A DNA stretch of 64,000 nt, taken from positions 5,456,001-5,520,000 of the forward strand of contig OX387203.1 of the NCBI GenBank assembly GCA_947561715.1, in the 5' to 3' direction. The DNA comes from Ascidia mentula. Its lineage: Eukaryota > Chordata > Ascidiacea > Phlebobranchia > Ascidiidae. The notes beneath the pieces were generated by a model. It made no database searches. It saw nothing but the letters and a program-made list of their open reading frames with translations, and was not told where the DNA came from. This document shows, piece after piece, positions 47,964 to 60,006 of the stretch (positions within the stretch are counted from its first letter, which is position 1; each line of letters begins with the position of its first letter). The translations under genes and the position numbers were made by a program.

Positions 47964-49590
47964 CGGTTTGAGGCAGTTTTAAGTTGTGCTTATTTCTAAA
48001 ATCATCTCTAGGTAAAACTTCTCCAATAAGAAACTTAAAAGGGTAATTATATCAGGAAACCGTCATAACCAGCACTGGTGTAGAGGTTAACGTTCCTTTC
48101 TCCTATTGCTATGCACCACAGTTCGAACCCCGGGAAGGATGAAATTATAACAATTGTTTTTACGTAAAACATCTGCAATCAGGAAGCTAAAAGAGCCATT
48201 ATTTCTTTGAAGTATCGTCAATGGCCGTGGTGTAGAGGTTAACGTTCCGATATCCTAATGATCTGCACCACAGTTCGAACCCCGCTATGGTTGGAATTAT
48301 CACGATTTCTTTTAGGTAAAACATCTGCAATCAGATTGCAAAAAGGGCCATTAGTTCTTTGAAGTATCGGCAATAGACGTGGTGTAGAGGTTAACGTTCC
48401 AATATCCTAATGATCTGCACCACAGTTCGAACCCCGCTACGGTTGGAATTATCAGGATTGCTTTTAGGTAAAACATCTGGAATCAGGAAGCTAAAAGAGC
48501 CATTAGTTCTTTGAAGTATCGTCAATGGCCGTGGTGTAGAGGTTAATGTTCCAATATCCTAATGATCTGCACCACAGTTCGAACCCCGCTATGGTTGGAA
48601 TTATCACGATTATTTTTACGTAAAGCATCTGCAATCAGGAAGCCAAAAGAGCCATTAGTTCATTAAAGTATCGTCAATGGCCGTGGTGTAGAGGTTAATG
48701 TTCCAATATCCTAATGATCTGCACCACAGTTCGAACCCCGCTACGGTTGGAATTATCAGGATTGCTTTTAGGTAAAACATCTGGAATCAGGAAGCTAAAA
48801 GAGCCATTAGTTCTTTGAAGTATCGTCAATGGCCGTGGTGTAGAGGTTAATGTTCCAATATCCTAATGATCTGCACCACAGTTCGAACCCCGCCATGGTT
48901 GGAATTATCACGATTATTTTTACGTAAAGCATCTGCAATCAGGAAGCTAAAAGAGCCATTAGTTCTTTGAAGTATCGTCAATGGCCGTGGTGTAGAGGAT
49001 ACCGTTCCAATATCCTAATGATCTGCACCACAGTTCGAACCCCGCTACGGTTGGAATTATCAGGATTGCTTTTAGGTAAAACATCTGGAATCAGGAAGCG
49101 AAAAGAGCCATTAGTTCTTTGAAGTATCGTCAATGGCCGTGGTGTAGAGGTTAATGTTCCAATATCCTAATGATCTGCACCACAGTTCGAACCCCGCTAT
49201 GGTTGGAATTATCATGATTATTTTTACGTAAAGCATCTGCAATCAGGAAGCTAAAAGAGCCATTAGTTCTTTGAAGTATCGTCAATGGCCGTGGTGTAGA
49301 GGTTAATGTTCCAATATCCTAATGATCTGCACTACAGTTCGAACCCCGCTATGGTTGGAATTATCATGATTATTTTTACGTAAAGCATCTGCAATCAGGA
49401 AGCTAAAAGAGCCATTTGTTCTTAGAAGTTTCGTCAATGGCCGTGGTGTAGAGGTTAACGTTCCAATATCCTAATGATCTGCACCACAGTTCGAACCCCG
49501 CTATGGTTGGAATTATCTCAATTGTTTTTAGGTCAACATCTGCAATCAGAAAGCTAAGAGGGCAATTAGTTCTTTAAACCATCGTCACCA

Positions 49591-52174
49591 GCCGTGGTGT
49601 AGAGGTTAACGCCCCCCTCTATTGATGCTCTGCACCACAGTTCGAACCCCGGTAAAGTTAATACTTCTTTCCCGGTAACCGTTAATTCACTTCGGGTTCG
49701 GACTTATCCCACTCAAACTAAATTAACGCTGGTGACACCTCTCCTTGTGTGTGCCTGTCACGGATGGGTAAAAGTAATTCGGTAATTATCTTTCTCACCC
49801 TTGTTAACTCACTGAAATCAGGCTAAGGATCGCGGCCAGGTAGCCCTGCGTTTAGTCAGGCTAAGAAGTCCCCGCTTCTGAGTTGGCCACCGAGATCCGA
49901 AAACACATCTTATGCTCCACCAGGGAGCGCCCCATCAGGGGGCAAGTGTCCCATCAGGGGGCATAGGCAGGTGGCCAACTCAGAAGCGGGCGCATAAGGA
50001 GATTAGTCAGCTAATGATTTTGCAAAATTTAAGAAAAATTTGTGTATGTCCCCTTGTTATTTCTGGATATTTTGTTTAGGTCGGGTTTAGGTTTTGCTTG
50101 CCTTTAACGATAGTGGGATGGGATTTAGTGGCGGTGAGAGTGAGTTCTGATTACTACTTGGGGACTCGGGACTTTTTGTATCTTACGTTAACGGGACTTA
50201 CTACAATGGACTTACTGCATTTCTACATTTAGCACTTCTGGGTTATGCCCGGGACTTACTGGTGGTTAGATAATGTTCTGATAATTAATGAACGGGATTG
50301 ACTTAGTTACGATAATTACTAATCATGGCGCACATGCATTATGTTCATGGTTTATTGCTGGGACTTACGGTCACCAAGATCGAGTTATAACGACTGTGGG
50401 TTATGCCCGGGACTTATTAGAGGTTAGACTAAGCACAGACAATTACTGACTTGGCATTGACTGAATTTTGTTATTACAGTGGTTATGACTGGGACATTTG
50501 TGGAAGGCGGGTTACAATATTTATCAGTACAGACCTCCGTATTAAGGAGGATCGCCAGTTCAATTTTAACTGAGATGGGATAGTTCGAACCCAACGTGAT
50601 TTATCCATTATGGTGGAAGAAGTTACCTTTACCGGGGTTCGAACTCGGGTGCAGAGCATTACAAGACAGTGACTTTAACCTCTACACCACGACTGGCGAC
50701 GGTTTGAGGCAGTTTTAAGTTGTGCTTATTTCTAAAATCATCTCTAGGTAAAACTTCTCCAATAAGAAACTTAAAAGGGTAATTATATCAGGAAACCGTC
50801 ATAACCAGCACTGGTGTAGAGGTTAACGTTCCTTTCTCGTATTGCTATGCACCACAGTTCGAACCCCGGGAAGGATGAAATTATAACAATTGTTTTTACG
50901 TAAAACATCTGCAATCAGGAAGCTAAAAGAGCCATTAGTTCTTTGAAGTATCGTCAATGGCCGTGGTGTAGAGGTTAACGTTCCAATATCCTAATGATCT
51001 GCACCACAGTTCGAACCCCGCTATGGTTGGAATTATCACGATTTCTTTTAGGTAAAACATCTGCAATCAGATTGCAAAAAGGGCCATTAGTTCTTTGAAG
51101 TATCGGCAATAGACGTGGTGTAGAGGTTAACGTTCCAATATCCTAATGATCTGCACCACAGTTCGAACCCCGCTACGGTTGGAATTATCAGGATTGCTTT
51201 TAGGTAAAACATCTGGAATCAGGAAGCTAAAAGAGCCATTAGTTCTTTGAAGTATCGTCAATGGCCGTGGTGTAGAGGTTAATGTTCCAATATCCTAATG
51301 ATCTACACCACAGTTCGAACCCCGCTATGGTTGGAATTATCATGATTATTTTTACGTAAAGCATCTGCAATCAGGAAGCGAAAAGAGCCATTTGTTCTTT
51401 GAAGTATCGTCAATGGCTGTGGTGTAGAGGTTAACGTTCCAATATCCTAATGATCTGCACCACAGTTCGAACCCCGCTGTGGTTGGAATTATCATGATTA
51501 TTTTTACGTAAAGCATCTGCAATCAGGAAGCTAAAAGAGCCATTTGTTCTTTGAAGTATCGTCAATGGCTGTGGTGTAGAGGTTAACGTTCCAATATCCT
51601 AATGATCTGCACCACAGTTCGAACCCCGCTGTGGTTGGAATTATCATGATTATTTTTACGTAAAGCATCTGCAATCAGGAAGCTAAAAGAGCCATTAGTT
51701 CTTTGAAGTATCGTCAATGGCCGTGGTGTAGAGGTTAATGTTCCAATATCCTAATGATCTGCACCACAGTTCGAACCCCGCTGTGGTTGGAATTATCATG
51801 ATTATTTTTACGTAAAGCATCTGCAATCAGGAAGCTAAAAGAGCCATTTGTTCTTTGAAGTATCGTCAATGGCTGTGGTGTAGAGGTTAACGTTCCAATA
51901 TCCTAATGATCTGCACCACAGTTCGAACCCCGCTGTGGTTGGAATTATCATGATTATTTTTACGTAAAGCATCTGCAATCAGGAAGCTAAAAGAGCCATT
52001 TGTTCTTTGAAGTATCGTCAATGGCTGTGGTGTAGAGGTTAACGTTCCAATATCCTAATGATCTGCACCACAGTTCGAACCCCGCTGTGGTTGGAATTAT
52101 CTCAATTGTTTTTAGGTCAACATCTGCAATCAGAAAGCTAAGAGGGCAGTTAGTTCTTTAAACCATCGTCACCA
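49591..52174 (+). repeat. higher-order block 2 (2,584 bp)
   Basis: Same order as block 1: variant unit, spacer with hairpin, minus-strand unit and nine monomers (50808, 50960, 51112, 51264, 51416, 51568, 51720, 51872, 52024). It is exactly 152 bp, one monomer, shorter than block 1. The spacer differs from that of block 1 by only a few bases over about 1.1 kb. Three to five of the monomers are almost identical to one another (GCTGTGGTG variant), a local expansion. Confidence 0.9.
50628..50699 (-). repeat. minus-strand tRNA-like unit, block 2
   Basis: Near-identical to the unit at 47892-47963, with the same boxes and T-stem pairing. Confidence 0.75.
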
Positions 52175-53819
52175 GCCGTGGTGTAGAGGTTAACGCCCCC
52201 CTCTATTGATGCTCTGCACCACAGTTCGAACCCCGGTAAAGTTAATACTTCTTTCCCGGTAACCGTTAATTCACTTCGGGTTCGGACTTGTCCCACTCTA
52301 ACTAAATTAACGCTGGTGACACCTCTCCGTGTGTGTGCCTGTCACGGATGGGTAAAAGTAATTCGGTAATTATCTTTCTCACCCTTGTTAACTCACTGAA
52401 ATCAGGCTAAGGATCGCGGCCAGGTAGCCCTGCGTTTAGTCAGGCTAAGAAGTCCCCGCTTCTGAGTTGGCCACCGAGATCCGAAAACACACCTTATGCT
52501 CCACCAGGGAGCGCCCCATCAGGGGGCAAGTGTCCCATCAGGGGGCATAGGCAGGTGGCCAACTCAGAAGCGGGCGCATAAGGAGATTAGTCAGCTAATG
52601 ATTTTACAAAATTTAAGAAAAATTTGTGTATGTCCCCTTGTTATTTCTGGATATTATGTTTAGGTTTTGCTTACCTTTAACGATACTGCAGTGGGATTTA
52701 TAGTGGCGGTGAGAGTGAGTTCAGATTACTACTTGGGGACTCGGGACTTTGTGTATCTTACGTTAACGGGACTTACTGCATTTCTACATTTAACACTTCT
52801 GGGTTATGCCCGGGACTTACTGGTGGTTAGATTATGTTCTGATAATTAATGAACGGGATTGACTTAGTTACGATAATTACTATGGCGCACATGCATTATG
52901 TTCATGGTTTATTGCTGGGACTTACGGTCACCAAGGTCGAGTTATAACGATTCTGGGTTATGCCCGGGACTTAATAGAGGTTAGACTAAGTACAGACAAT
53001 TACCGACTTGGCATTTACTGATTTTTATTACTAGAGTGGTTATGACTGGGACATTTGTGGAAGGCGGGTTACGATATTTATCAGTACAGACCTCCGTATT
53101 AAGGAGGATCGCCAGTTCAATTTAAACCGAGAGGGGAAAGTTCGAACCCAACGTGATTTATCCGTTATGGTGGAAGAAGTTACCTTTACCGGGGTTCGAA
53201 CTCGGGTGCAGAGCATTACATGACAGTGACTTTAACCTCTACACCACGACTGGCGACGGTTTGAGGCAGTTTTAAGTTGTGCTTATTTCTAAAATCATTT
53301 CTAGGTAAAACTTCTCCAATAAGAAACTTAAAAGGGTAATTATATCAGGAAACGATCATAACCAGCACTGGTGTAGAGGTTAACGTTCCTTTCTCCTAAT
53401 GCTATGCACCACAGTTCGAACCCCGGGAAGGATGAAATTATAAGAATTGTTTTTCGGTAAAACATCTGCAATCAGGAAGCTAAAAGAGCCATTAGTTCTT
53501 TGAAGTATAGTCAATGGCCGTGGTGTAGAGGTTACCGTTCCAATATCGTAATGTTCTACACCACAGTTCGAACCCCGCTATGGTTAGAATTATCAGGATT
53601 GCTTTTAAGTAAAACATCTGCAATCAGAATGCGAAAAGGGCCATTAGTTCTTTAAAGTATCGTCGATGGCCGTGGTGTAGAGGTTACCGTTCCAATATCC
53701 TAATGATCTGCATCACAGTTCGAACCCCGCTATGGTTGGAATTATCACAATTGTTTTTAGGTCAACATCTGCAATCAGAAAGCTAAGAGGGCAATTAGTT
53801 CTTTAAACCACTGTCACTA
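52175..53819 (+). repeat. higher-order block 3 (1,645 bp, contracted)
   Basis: Variant unit, spacer with hairpin and several small deletions, minus-strand unit, then only three monomers (53365, 53517, 53669). It is more diverged from blocks 1 and 2 than these are from each other. Confidence 0.88.
53185..53256 (-). repeat. minus-strand tRNA-like unit, block 3
   Basis: Same unit as in blocks 1 and 2 with one or two substitutions; A- and B-box-like motifs are intact. Confidence 0.72.
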
Positions 53820-54390
53820 GCCGTGGTGTAGAGGTTAACGCCCCCTCTATTGATGCTCTGTTACGATAATTACTAATTGCTGGGACTTACGGTCACCAAG
53901 ATCGAGTTATAACAATTCTGGGTTATGCCCGGGATTAGAGGTTAGACTAAGTACAGATAATTACTTACTTGGCATTTACTGAAATTAATTTTATTATTAG
54001 AGTGGTTATGACTGGGACATTTGGAGAAGGCGGGTTACGATATTTATCAGTACAGACCTCCGTATTGAGGAGGATCGCCAGTTCAATTTTATCTGAGAGG
54101 GGATAGTTCGAACACACCGTGATTTATCCGTTATGGTGAAAGAAGTTACCTTTACCGGGGTTCGAACTCGGGTGCAGAGCATTACATGATAGTGACTTTA
54201 ACCTCTACACCAAGACTGGCGACGGTTTGTGGCAGCTTTAAATAAAACTTCTCCAATAAGAAATCTAAAAGGGTAATTACATATGGAAACTATTATCACC
54301 AGCACTGGTGTAGAGGTTAACGTACCAATATCTTAATGATTTGCACCACAGTTCGAACCCCGATAAGGATGGAATTATCACAATTATTTT
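53820..54390 (+). repeat. truncated higher-order block 4, right edge of the array
   Basis: The variant unit breaks at about 53,861 and jumps directly to the late part of the spacer, so roughly 0.9 kb including the hairpin is missing. A minus-strand unit (54,151-54,222) and one last plus-strand unit (about 54,305) follow. The array then ends in unique sequence at about 54,390. Confidence 0.8.
54151..54222 (-). repeat. minus-strand tRNA-like unit, block 4
   Basis: Same unit as in blocks 1-3. The A-box complement reads CTCTACACCAAG here, a single change. Confidence 0.7.
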
Positions 54391-54843
54391 CAGTAAGTCG
54401 AAGACCTCTTGCGTATATTGTCCTACGCGGATAGGGTCTTAACAACCACACGAGACGGATCTTTGTCACCTATTAGGTATTCATTTCCAAGCCAAATCAT
54501 ATTGAGTGCACAAGTCTGCAAAAATCGTGCAAAACAAAAATAACATTACGGATTTGTTTGGATTAATATAGTTATACTGTATATCAGCATTCCACTCCGA
54601 TGATGTACATCTGTTTATTGTATTTTTTGCGTGGTTAGAAAGCGAACATCAACACATCATTAAATGAATGCAAATCTTATTATTGCTTAAACAAACAATT
54701 AAAGCGGAAACAAAAAAATAGCAATCGTTTGTGCTACTCGCAAACTAATAACTGAACATTAATTGCCAGTCGAACTGGGAAACTGACGTATCATCAAAGC
54801 ATTAAAAACGTACTGTTCTGTGGTTTGTGTAACATCAAAACAG

Positions 54844-56612
54844 TTGGTGTAACATCAAAATCAGAATCAAAAACGTTTTGGTTTTTTATTTCTTCAATTA
54901 TTATCTTGTTGATTGTTGTACCTTGATTTGCGTGGAACACACTTTCCGAGAAATGTGAAAACTGTTGTATCTTTCGATATTGACCATTTTCTGGTCCAAT
55001 TTTGGCTGATTGGCATTGATATTATTGCGTAAGTTGGTGTAACATCAAAATCAGCTTCAAAAACGTTTGTTTTAAATTTTGTCAAATTATTTTCTTGTTG
55101 ATTGTTGTGCCTTGATTTGCGTGGTACACACTTTCCGAGAAATGTGAAAACTGTTGTATCTTTTGATATTGACCATTTTCTGGTCCAATTTTGACTGATT
55201 GGCATTGATATTATTGCGTATGTTGGTGTAACATCAAAATCAGCTCCAAAAACGTTTGTTTTAAATTTTGCCAAATTATTTTTTTGTTGATTGTTGTGCC
55301 TTGATTTGCGTGGTACACACTTTCCGAGAAATGTGAAAACTGTTGTATCTTTTGATATTGACCATTTTCTGGTCCAATTTTGACTGATTGGCATTGATAT
55401 TATTGCGTAAGTTGGTGTAACATCAAAATCAGCTTCAAAAACGTTTGTTTTAAATTTTGCCAAATTATTTTTTTGTTGATTGTTGTGCCTTGATTTGCGT
55501 GGTACACACTTTCCGAGAAATGTGAAAACTGTTGTATCTTTTGATATTGACCATTTTCTGGTCCAATTTTGACTGATTGGCATTGATATTATTGCGTAAG
55601 TTGGTGTAACATCAAAATCAGCTTCAAAAACGTTTGTTTTAAATTTTTGTCAAATTATTTTCTTGTTGATTGTTGTGCCTTGATTTGCGTGGTACACACT
55701 TTCCGAGAAATGTGAAAACTGTTGTATCTTTCGATATTGACCATTTTCTGGTCCAATTTTGACTGATTGGCATTGATATTATTGCGTATGTTGGTGTAAC
55801 ATCAAAATCAGCTTCAAAAACGTTTGTTTTAAATTTTGTCAAATTATTTTCTTGTTGATTGTTGTGCCTTGATTTGCGTGGTACACACTTTCCGAGAAAT
55901 GTGAAAACTGTTGTATCTTTCGATATTGACCATTTTCTAGTCCAATTTTGATTGATTGGCATTGATATTATTGCGTAAGTTGGTGTAACATCAAAATCAG
56001 CTTCAAAAACGTTTGTTTTGAATTTTTGTCAAATTATTTTCTTGTTGATTGTTGTGCCTTGATTTGCGTGGTACACACTTTCCGAGAAATGTGAAAACTG
56101 TTGTATCTTTCGATATTGACCATTTACTGGTCCAATTTTGATTGATTGGCATTGATATTATTGCGTAAGTTGGTGTAACATCAAAATCAGCTTCAAAAAC
56201 GTTTGTTTTAAATTTTTGTCAAATTATTTTCTTGTTGATTGTTGTGCCTTGATTTGCGTGGTACACACTTTCCGAGAAATGTGAAAACTGTTGTATCTTT
56301 CGATATTGACCATTTTCTGGTCCAATTTTGACTGATTGGCATTGATATTATTGCGTAATTGGTGTAACATCAAAATCAGCTTCAAAAACGTTTGTTTTAA
56401 TTTTTTGTCAAATTATTTTTTTGTTGATTGTTGTGCTTTGATTTGCGTGGTACACACTTTCCGAAAAATGCGTAAACTGCTGTAACTTGTGATTTTGACT
56501 GATGGGCATACATATGCTTGATTGTTCTGCCTTGATTGCCTGGTACACATTTGGCCATTTTCTGGTGAAATTTTGATAGATCTGTGTTGATTACGTTATG
56601 TATATATACCAT
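54844..56612. repeat. 189-bp satellite, about nine copies
   Basis: Unit starts marked by TTGGTGTAACATCAAAATCA lie at 54844, 55034, 55223, 55412, 55601, 55791, 55980, 56170 and 56359, a step of 189 or 190 bp. Copies are very similar; the first and last are diverged and the last fades out after about 56,460. Because 189 is 63 codons, the minus strand stays open for up to 229 codons across identical units. No start context, splice sites or family resemblance support translation. Confidence 0.92.
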
Positions 56613-59600
56613 TAAAAAGCAGCATTAAAGGCGTTTTTTCGAATTTAAGTAACACTGTTTGTTACACATTTTTATCTCCTTACCGCCTCTAGCATTCGCT
56701 GTGGTGACCAGTGACTATGTATGCGTGGCAGCAACGGGCAGGACTGTTGAGTAAAGAGCTTATTTGTTAGGCCGCTTTTACGTTTTAAGCAGGTCCTACT
56801 AGCCTTGAGAAAGATAAACGTTACATATTTTCTGATTCATGGTTTTCGTGCCTTTGTTCGTCAATTTGTTGAAACGCAAAGTTCCTTGCAGGGGAATATT
56901 CTACTAAATTTGCATGTCGAATGGAGTAACAAACGTACACCTCATCTGTAAAAATAATAAGGTCAAGGTGAACCAATTTGACCAGAGAAACACACCACCA
57001 ATAACAGTCTTTATTCTCAAATGTTCATAGACAATCGCATTCGAAAACTTCATTATCCCTTTCCATATTTCGTCCACATCTTTGTAACTTCAATGTACTA
57101 GAAATCTGGACTGAAAATCTCTTAAAACTGTATATTTTGTTAGATACTACGGACAAAGGTAATTTATTGTAAACTGTTAGCAAAGGGTCATCCTGAATGC
57201 GTACTTTACAAACTACTTTCACGGCATAACCGCGCCTTTCAACAGAAATAGCCGTTGTGTTTTTACATTCGTGCGCTTGACAATATATAGACCGATGTGA
57301 AAGCTATGGCGAAATTTGGTTAGCAGTGTCATAGTCACTGAAGCAAAATTTACGATCCCTGGTGACCAGCACTTGCAAAGCGAACCTAAACCAACAAACC
57401 GGGGTTCACGGGACACAAGTTGCGCTTCTGTATCTGTAGAAACTGATCAGACCAGTGCAAGCTCCAACACAACCGGCTTCAGCAAACTTGGCGACTAACA
57501 GAAAGGGTGTGGTTACCCGACATTCATGCATCTGTGTAAACCACAACCTTTCCACACGGCCACTCATTGTTCTCCGGGCGTTTAGAGCCATCTGCAACAA
57601 AAGCAGACGTGCGTCGAGATCAGGTTTGGTTGTTCAGCGTGAGTCCTTCCCAGACTTCCAGACGCATTTGCAAGATTTTCGATCGCTTTTAAAATCAACC
57701 AAACTTAGTCACAGTGAACTGGAACACCGCCAATTGAATTCACTTTGCTGAAAAATGTGGCATGTACGAGTACGCAGAAACGCTGAACACAGTTCGGGAT
57801 GTTGCAAGGAAATACAATCATGCCCTAATAACCTAAACAATCAGCGTAACATTCGGGGAATTGTACTTTTACAAACACCATAGGCCTATACAGTGACGTA
57901 TAGGATATAACTATAGTTACACAGGAATGCTATAGTGGGCACTCTGAAACATTCCCAAATATAACATACGCCATATACTATTAGATTATATCAACAGATA
58001 ATGTTCTCCTGTTCAAAGTTACCGGAACTCACTGAAACCAAAGGCAAGCAAAGTTACCTTCGGAGAACCATGTCCTCCCAGCTGGACGAATTACGCTTCC
58101 AACTAATTTCAACGTGTACACTGAACCAACAGAACAAAAACCTTTTTTCTTTTATCTCGACCAATAAAACAGCATGACGTGATCCGGGTTCTACGCACAC
58201 GCAAACGAACCAATCCGGAGGAAGTTTGCAAGTGACGTGTTGAAAGAAAAAAATAGTCATGTCTGATATTTTGTTCCGCAAGGCCTTATTTAAATGAATC
58301 GAACAGGTTAAAAGAAACAAAAGAAAGATCTTTGAGTGGTTCCCTGGTGTTGCTTAATTGCTAAACCTGAAGATATTGCAACAATCACTTACCAGTGATT
58401 CAAATTGATTGAAGCACTGAGTCGCACAGCATCTGATTTGTGCACGCATGCCAAATTTGAAACGCCATTGGAATGCGGGCACATTTTGATAACGCACAAC
58501 CGTTAGAGTTGTGGTCGTATTGCTTGCTATGAGAGTCGAATTAAATTGTTTTGTAAACCGTTGTTTGAACACGTTACGAAAGAGAAAGGCGCCAACTGTT
58601 ACTGGGAAATTTAGAAATAAAGTGTTTCTGTTCATTGTGGTTTAAATGTCCTATTTGCTTTTGCCGTCCGTCTGCCTTCCGTTACAGTAATGCATTTTGC
58701 AGGTAACAATTGGAACGCCATACGACATGAATCATAATTATCCACTTCCACGTGTTTGTGACTGATGTTGATGATACATGACGTCACAACCCGAGCCTCA
58801 TCTACGATCTATTCCTAGGATTATATCAAGTTCCACAGTTTTCAAGACTCATTTCCAAGACACGAGCTTTGGACAAACACAAGACCAGCGTTATTTAAAT
58901 AGGTTGAACGCATTTTGCAGAAATGCAACAAGGTGCCGATGAGATGTAAAAAAAATTTCCCTACCCACGAACTTCAGAGTAAAGTTCTGTACCGTAAAGC
59001 ACTTAGTTAAGGCCTTGTTGCCTGCCCAATAAAACACGGCCGTCGGATAACAACCACATTCATCATTCGGCATGGGTCGTGTCGGTTGTGAAATAGGATA
59101 CCTAGGGTTGTGCAGCGAACACGGGCCGCTGGTAACAACGCCGCTAACTTGCTCCGTTATTAATTGCTTGTGGCACCCTAATCCATGACGCCGCTTTCCA
59201 AAGCAAGGATTTTTTTTGCACACGCAATGCAAGCCTGCGGCACGCTCCGCTGCTGTTGCTAGAGCTTAAACAAATTTAGTGGCAATGATTGAAAAAGTGC
59301 AGTTTTTGAAAGTAACGTTTCGTTGCTATGCATTTTTATGCAGAAATGAGAGGTTTCGGGTTTAGTTCACTTTGAACACGTTTTCAGAAGATTAGCGAAT
59401 TTCAACAAATTAAAAATTTGCTTTGTTTTGTTGGCAGTTTCGTTTTGATGCTTTAATTTTCGTACTCTATTTAAACTGAATATTTGTTACTTGATATAAA
59501 GAATAGCCAGGTTGAATTTCTACAATTCAGTTGTAAAAGGGATTAGAAAATGATTTTTTAGAAAAATCACCTCGTTGAAGGATGGTTCACGTCACACGAA

Positions 59601-59893
59601 AAGGCTCAAGCTACTGTTATGCATTTTTACCAGATTGTGTGTTACCAGAGAGCGGTACATTTAATTTCAATTCCGTGGAAGTGAGAAGCGACAGACCAAC
59701 AGGTTTGTTAACCAGGAGTGTAAGATCTGTTCCCTGAAGGTGCGTGGATGCTGAATCATTAGATTTTGTTACATAATAAACTGCAGTAGTTTATATCATA
59801 ATTTCAAAGGGGTGACGATAAGAGAAAAGGTTAAAAATCACTACAATAAACGAATAAGGAGCTGTTTCTGAGGCTGATGAGTAAGGTGTTAAT

Positions 59894-60006
59894 TCTAATT
59901 GTTGCTCTTCTGGCAATAAGCCAGAGAATTTTCTGTAATACAGTGAGGCCTCCACTTAAGTTGCAATAAATTCTCCTTTGACTTATTGCCAAAAGAGTAG
60001 CAATGA
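59894..60006. mobile_element. fold-back MITE, family 5
   Basis: The left arm GCTCTTCTGGCAATAAGCC pairs with the right arm GACTTATTGCCAAAAGAGTAGC, split here as GACTTATTGCC / AAAAGAGTAGC. Further complementarity extends inward (AGAATTTT and AAATTCTC). The interior holds CAGTGAGGCCTCCACTTAAG, resembling Tc1/pogo-type ends, so a second element may be nested. Confidence 0.65.

Larger units (their letters stand above)
46855..49590 (+). repeat. higher-order block 1 (2,736 bp)
   Basis: Starts with a variant unit containing CCCCCCTCTATTGATGCTCTG split as CCCCCCTCTATTG / ATGCTCTG. A spacer of about 1.1 kb follows, and then ten monomers beginning at 48072, 48224, 48376, 48528, 48680, 48832, 48984, 49136, 49288 and 49440. 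The step is 152 bp throughout. Linker types alternate over much of the run (GATTGCTTTTAGG versus GATTATTTTTACG), giving a 304-bp dimer period. Confidence 0.9.
46660..54390 (+). repeat. higher-order tandem array of tRNA-like, Pol III-box-bearing units
   Basis: About 31 units, 27 on plus and 4 on minus, each carry TGGTGTAGAGG or a close variant (A-box-like, retaining the A14, G18 and G19 of a tRNA D-arm). About 45 bases later each carries GTTCGAACC, a full match to the B-box core GWTCRANNC. The 152-bp monomers also keep TTTT or TTTTT about 30 bases after the B-box. The leftmost unit (about 46,693-46,770) is the most tRNA-like, with TTTAGTGTAGGGGTTAGCG. None folds into a complete tRNA cloverleaf by eye: acceptor stems are lost and T-stems are mostly broken. 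Family knowledge: tRNA-derived SINEs and some Pol III ncRNA gene clusters show these boxes. Whether the array is transcribed cannot be told from sequence. Confidence 0.9.

Noticed and set aside
48072-54370. Functional tRNA genes
   Set aside because: A- and B-box-like motifs are present but acceptor stems do not pair and most T-stems are broken, so no cloverleaf can be drawn.
46660-54390. CRISPR array
   Set aside because: The repeats are 152 bp, spacers are themselves repeated, and the setting is eukaryotic.
54894-55962. Long minus-strand open frames (229 and 107 codons) as a repeat-protein gene
   Set aside because: They are produced by a 189-bp satellite whose period is divisible by three; copies of 190 bp break the frame and there is no gene context.
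57316-57751. Overlapping Ser/Thr-rich open frames as a coding exon
   Set aside because: Frames on both strands are equally open, there is no recognised motif and no consistent acceptor/donor pair.
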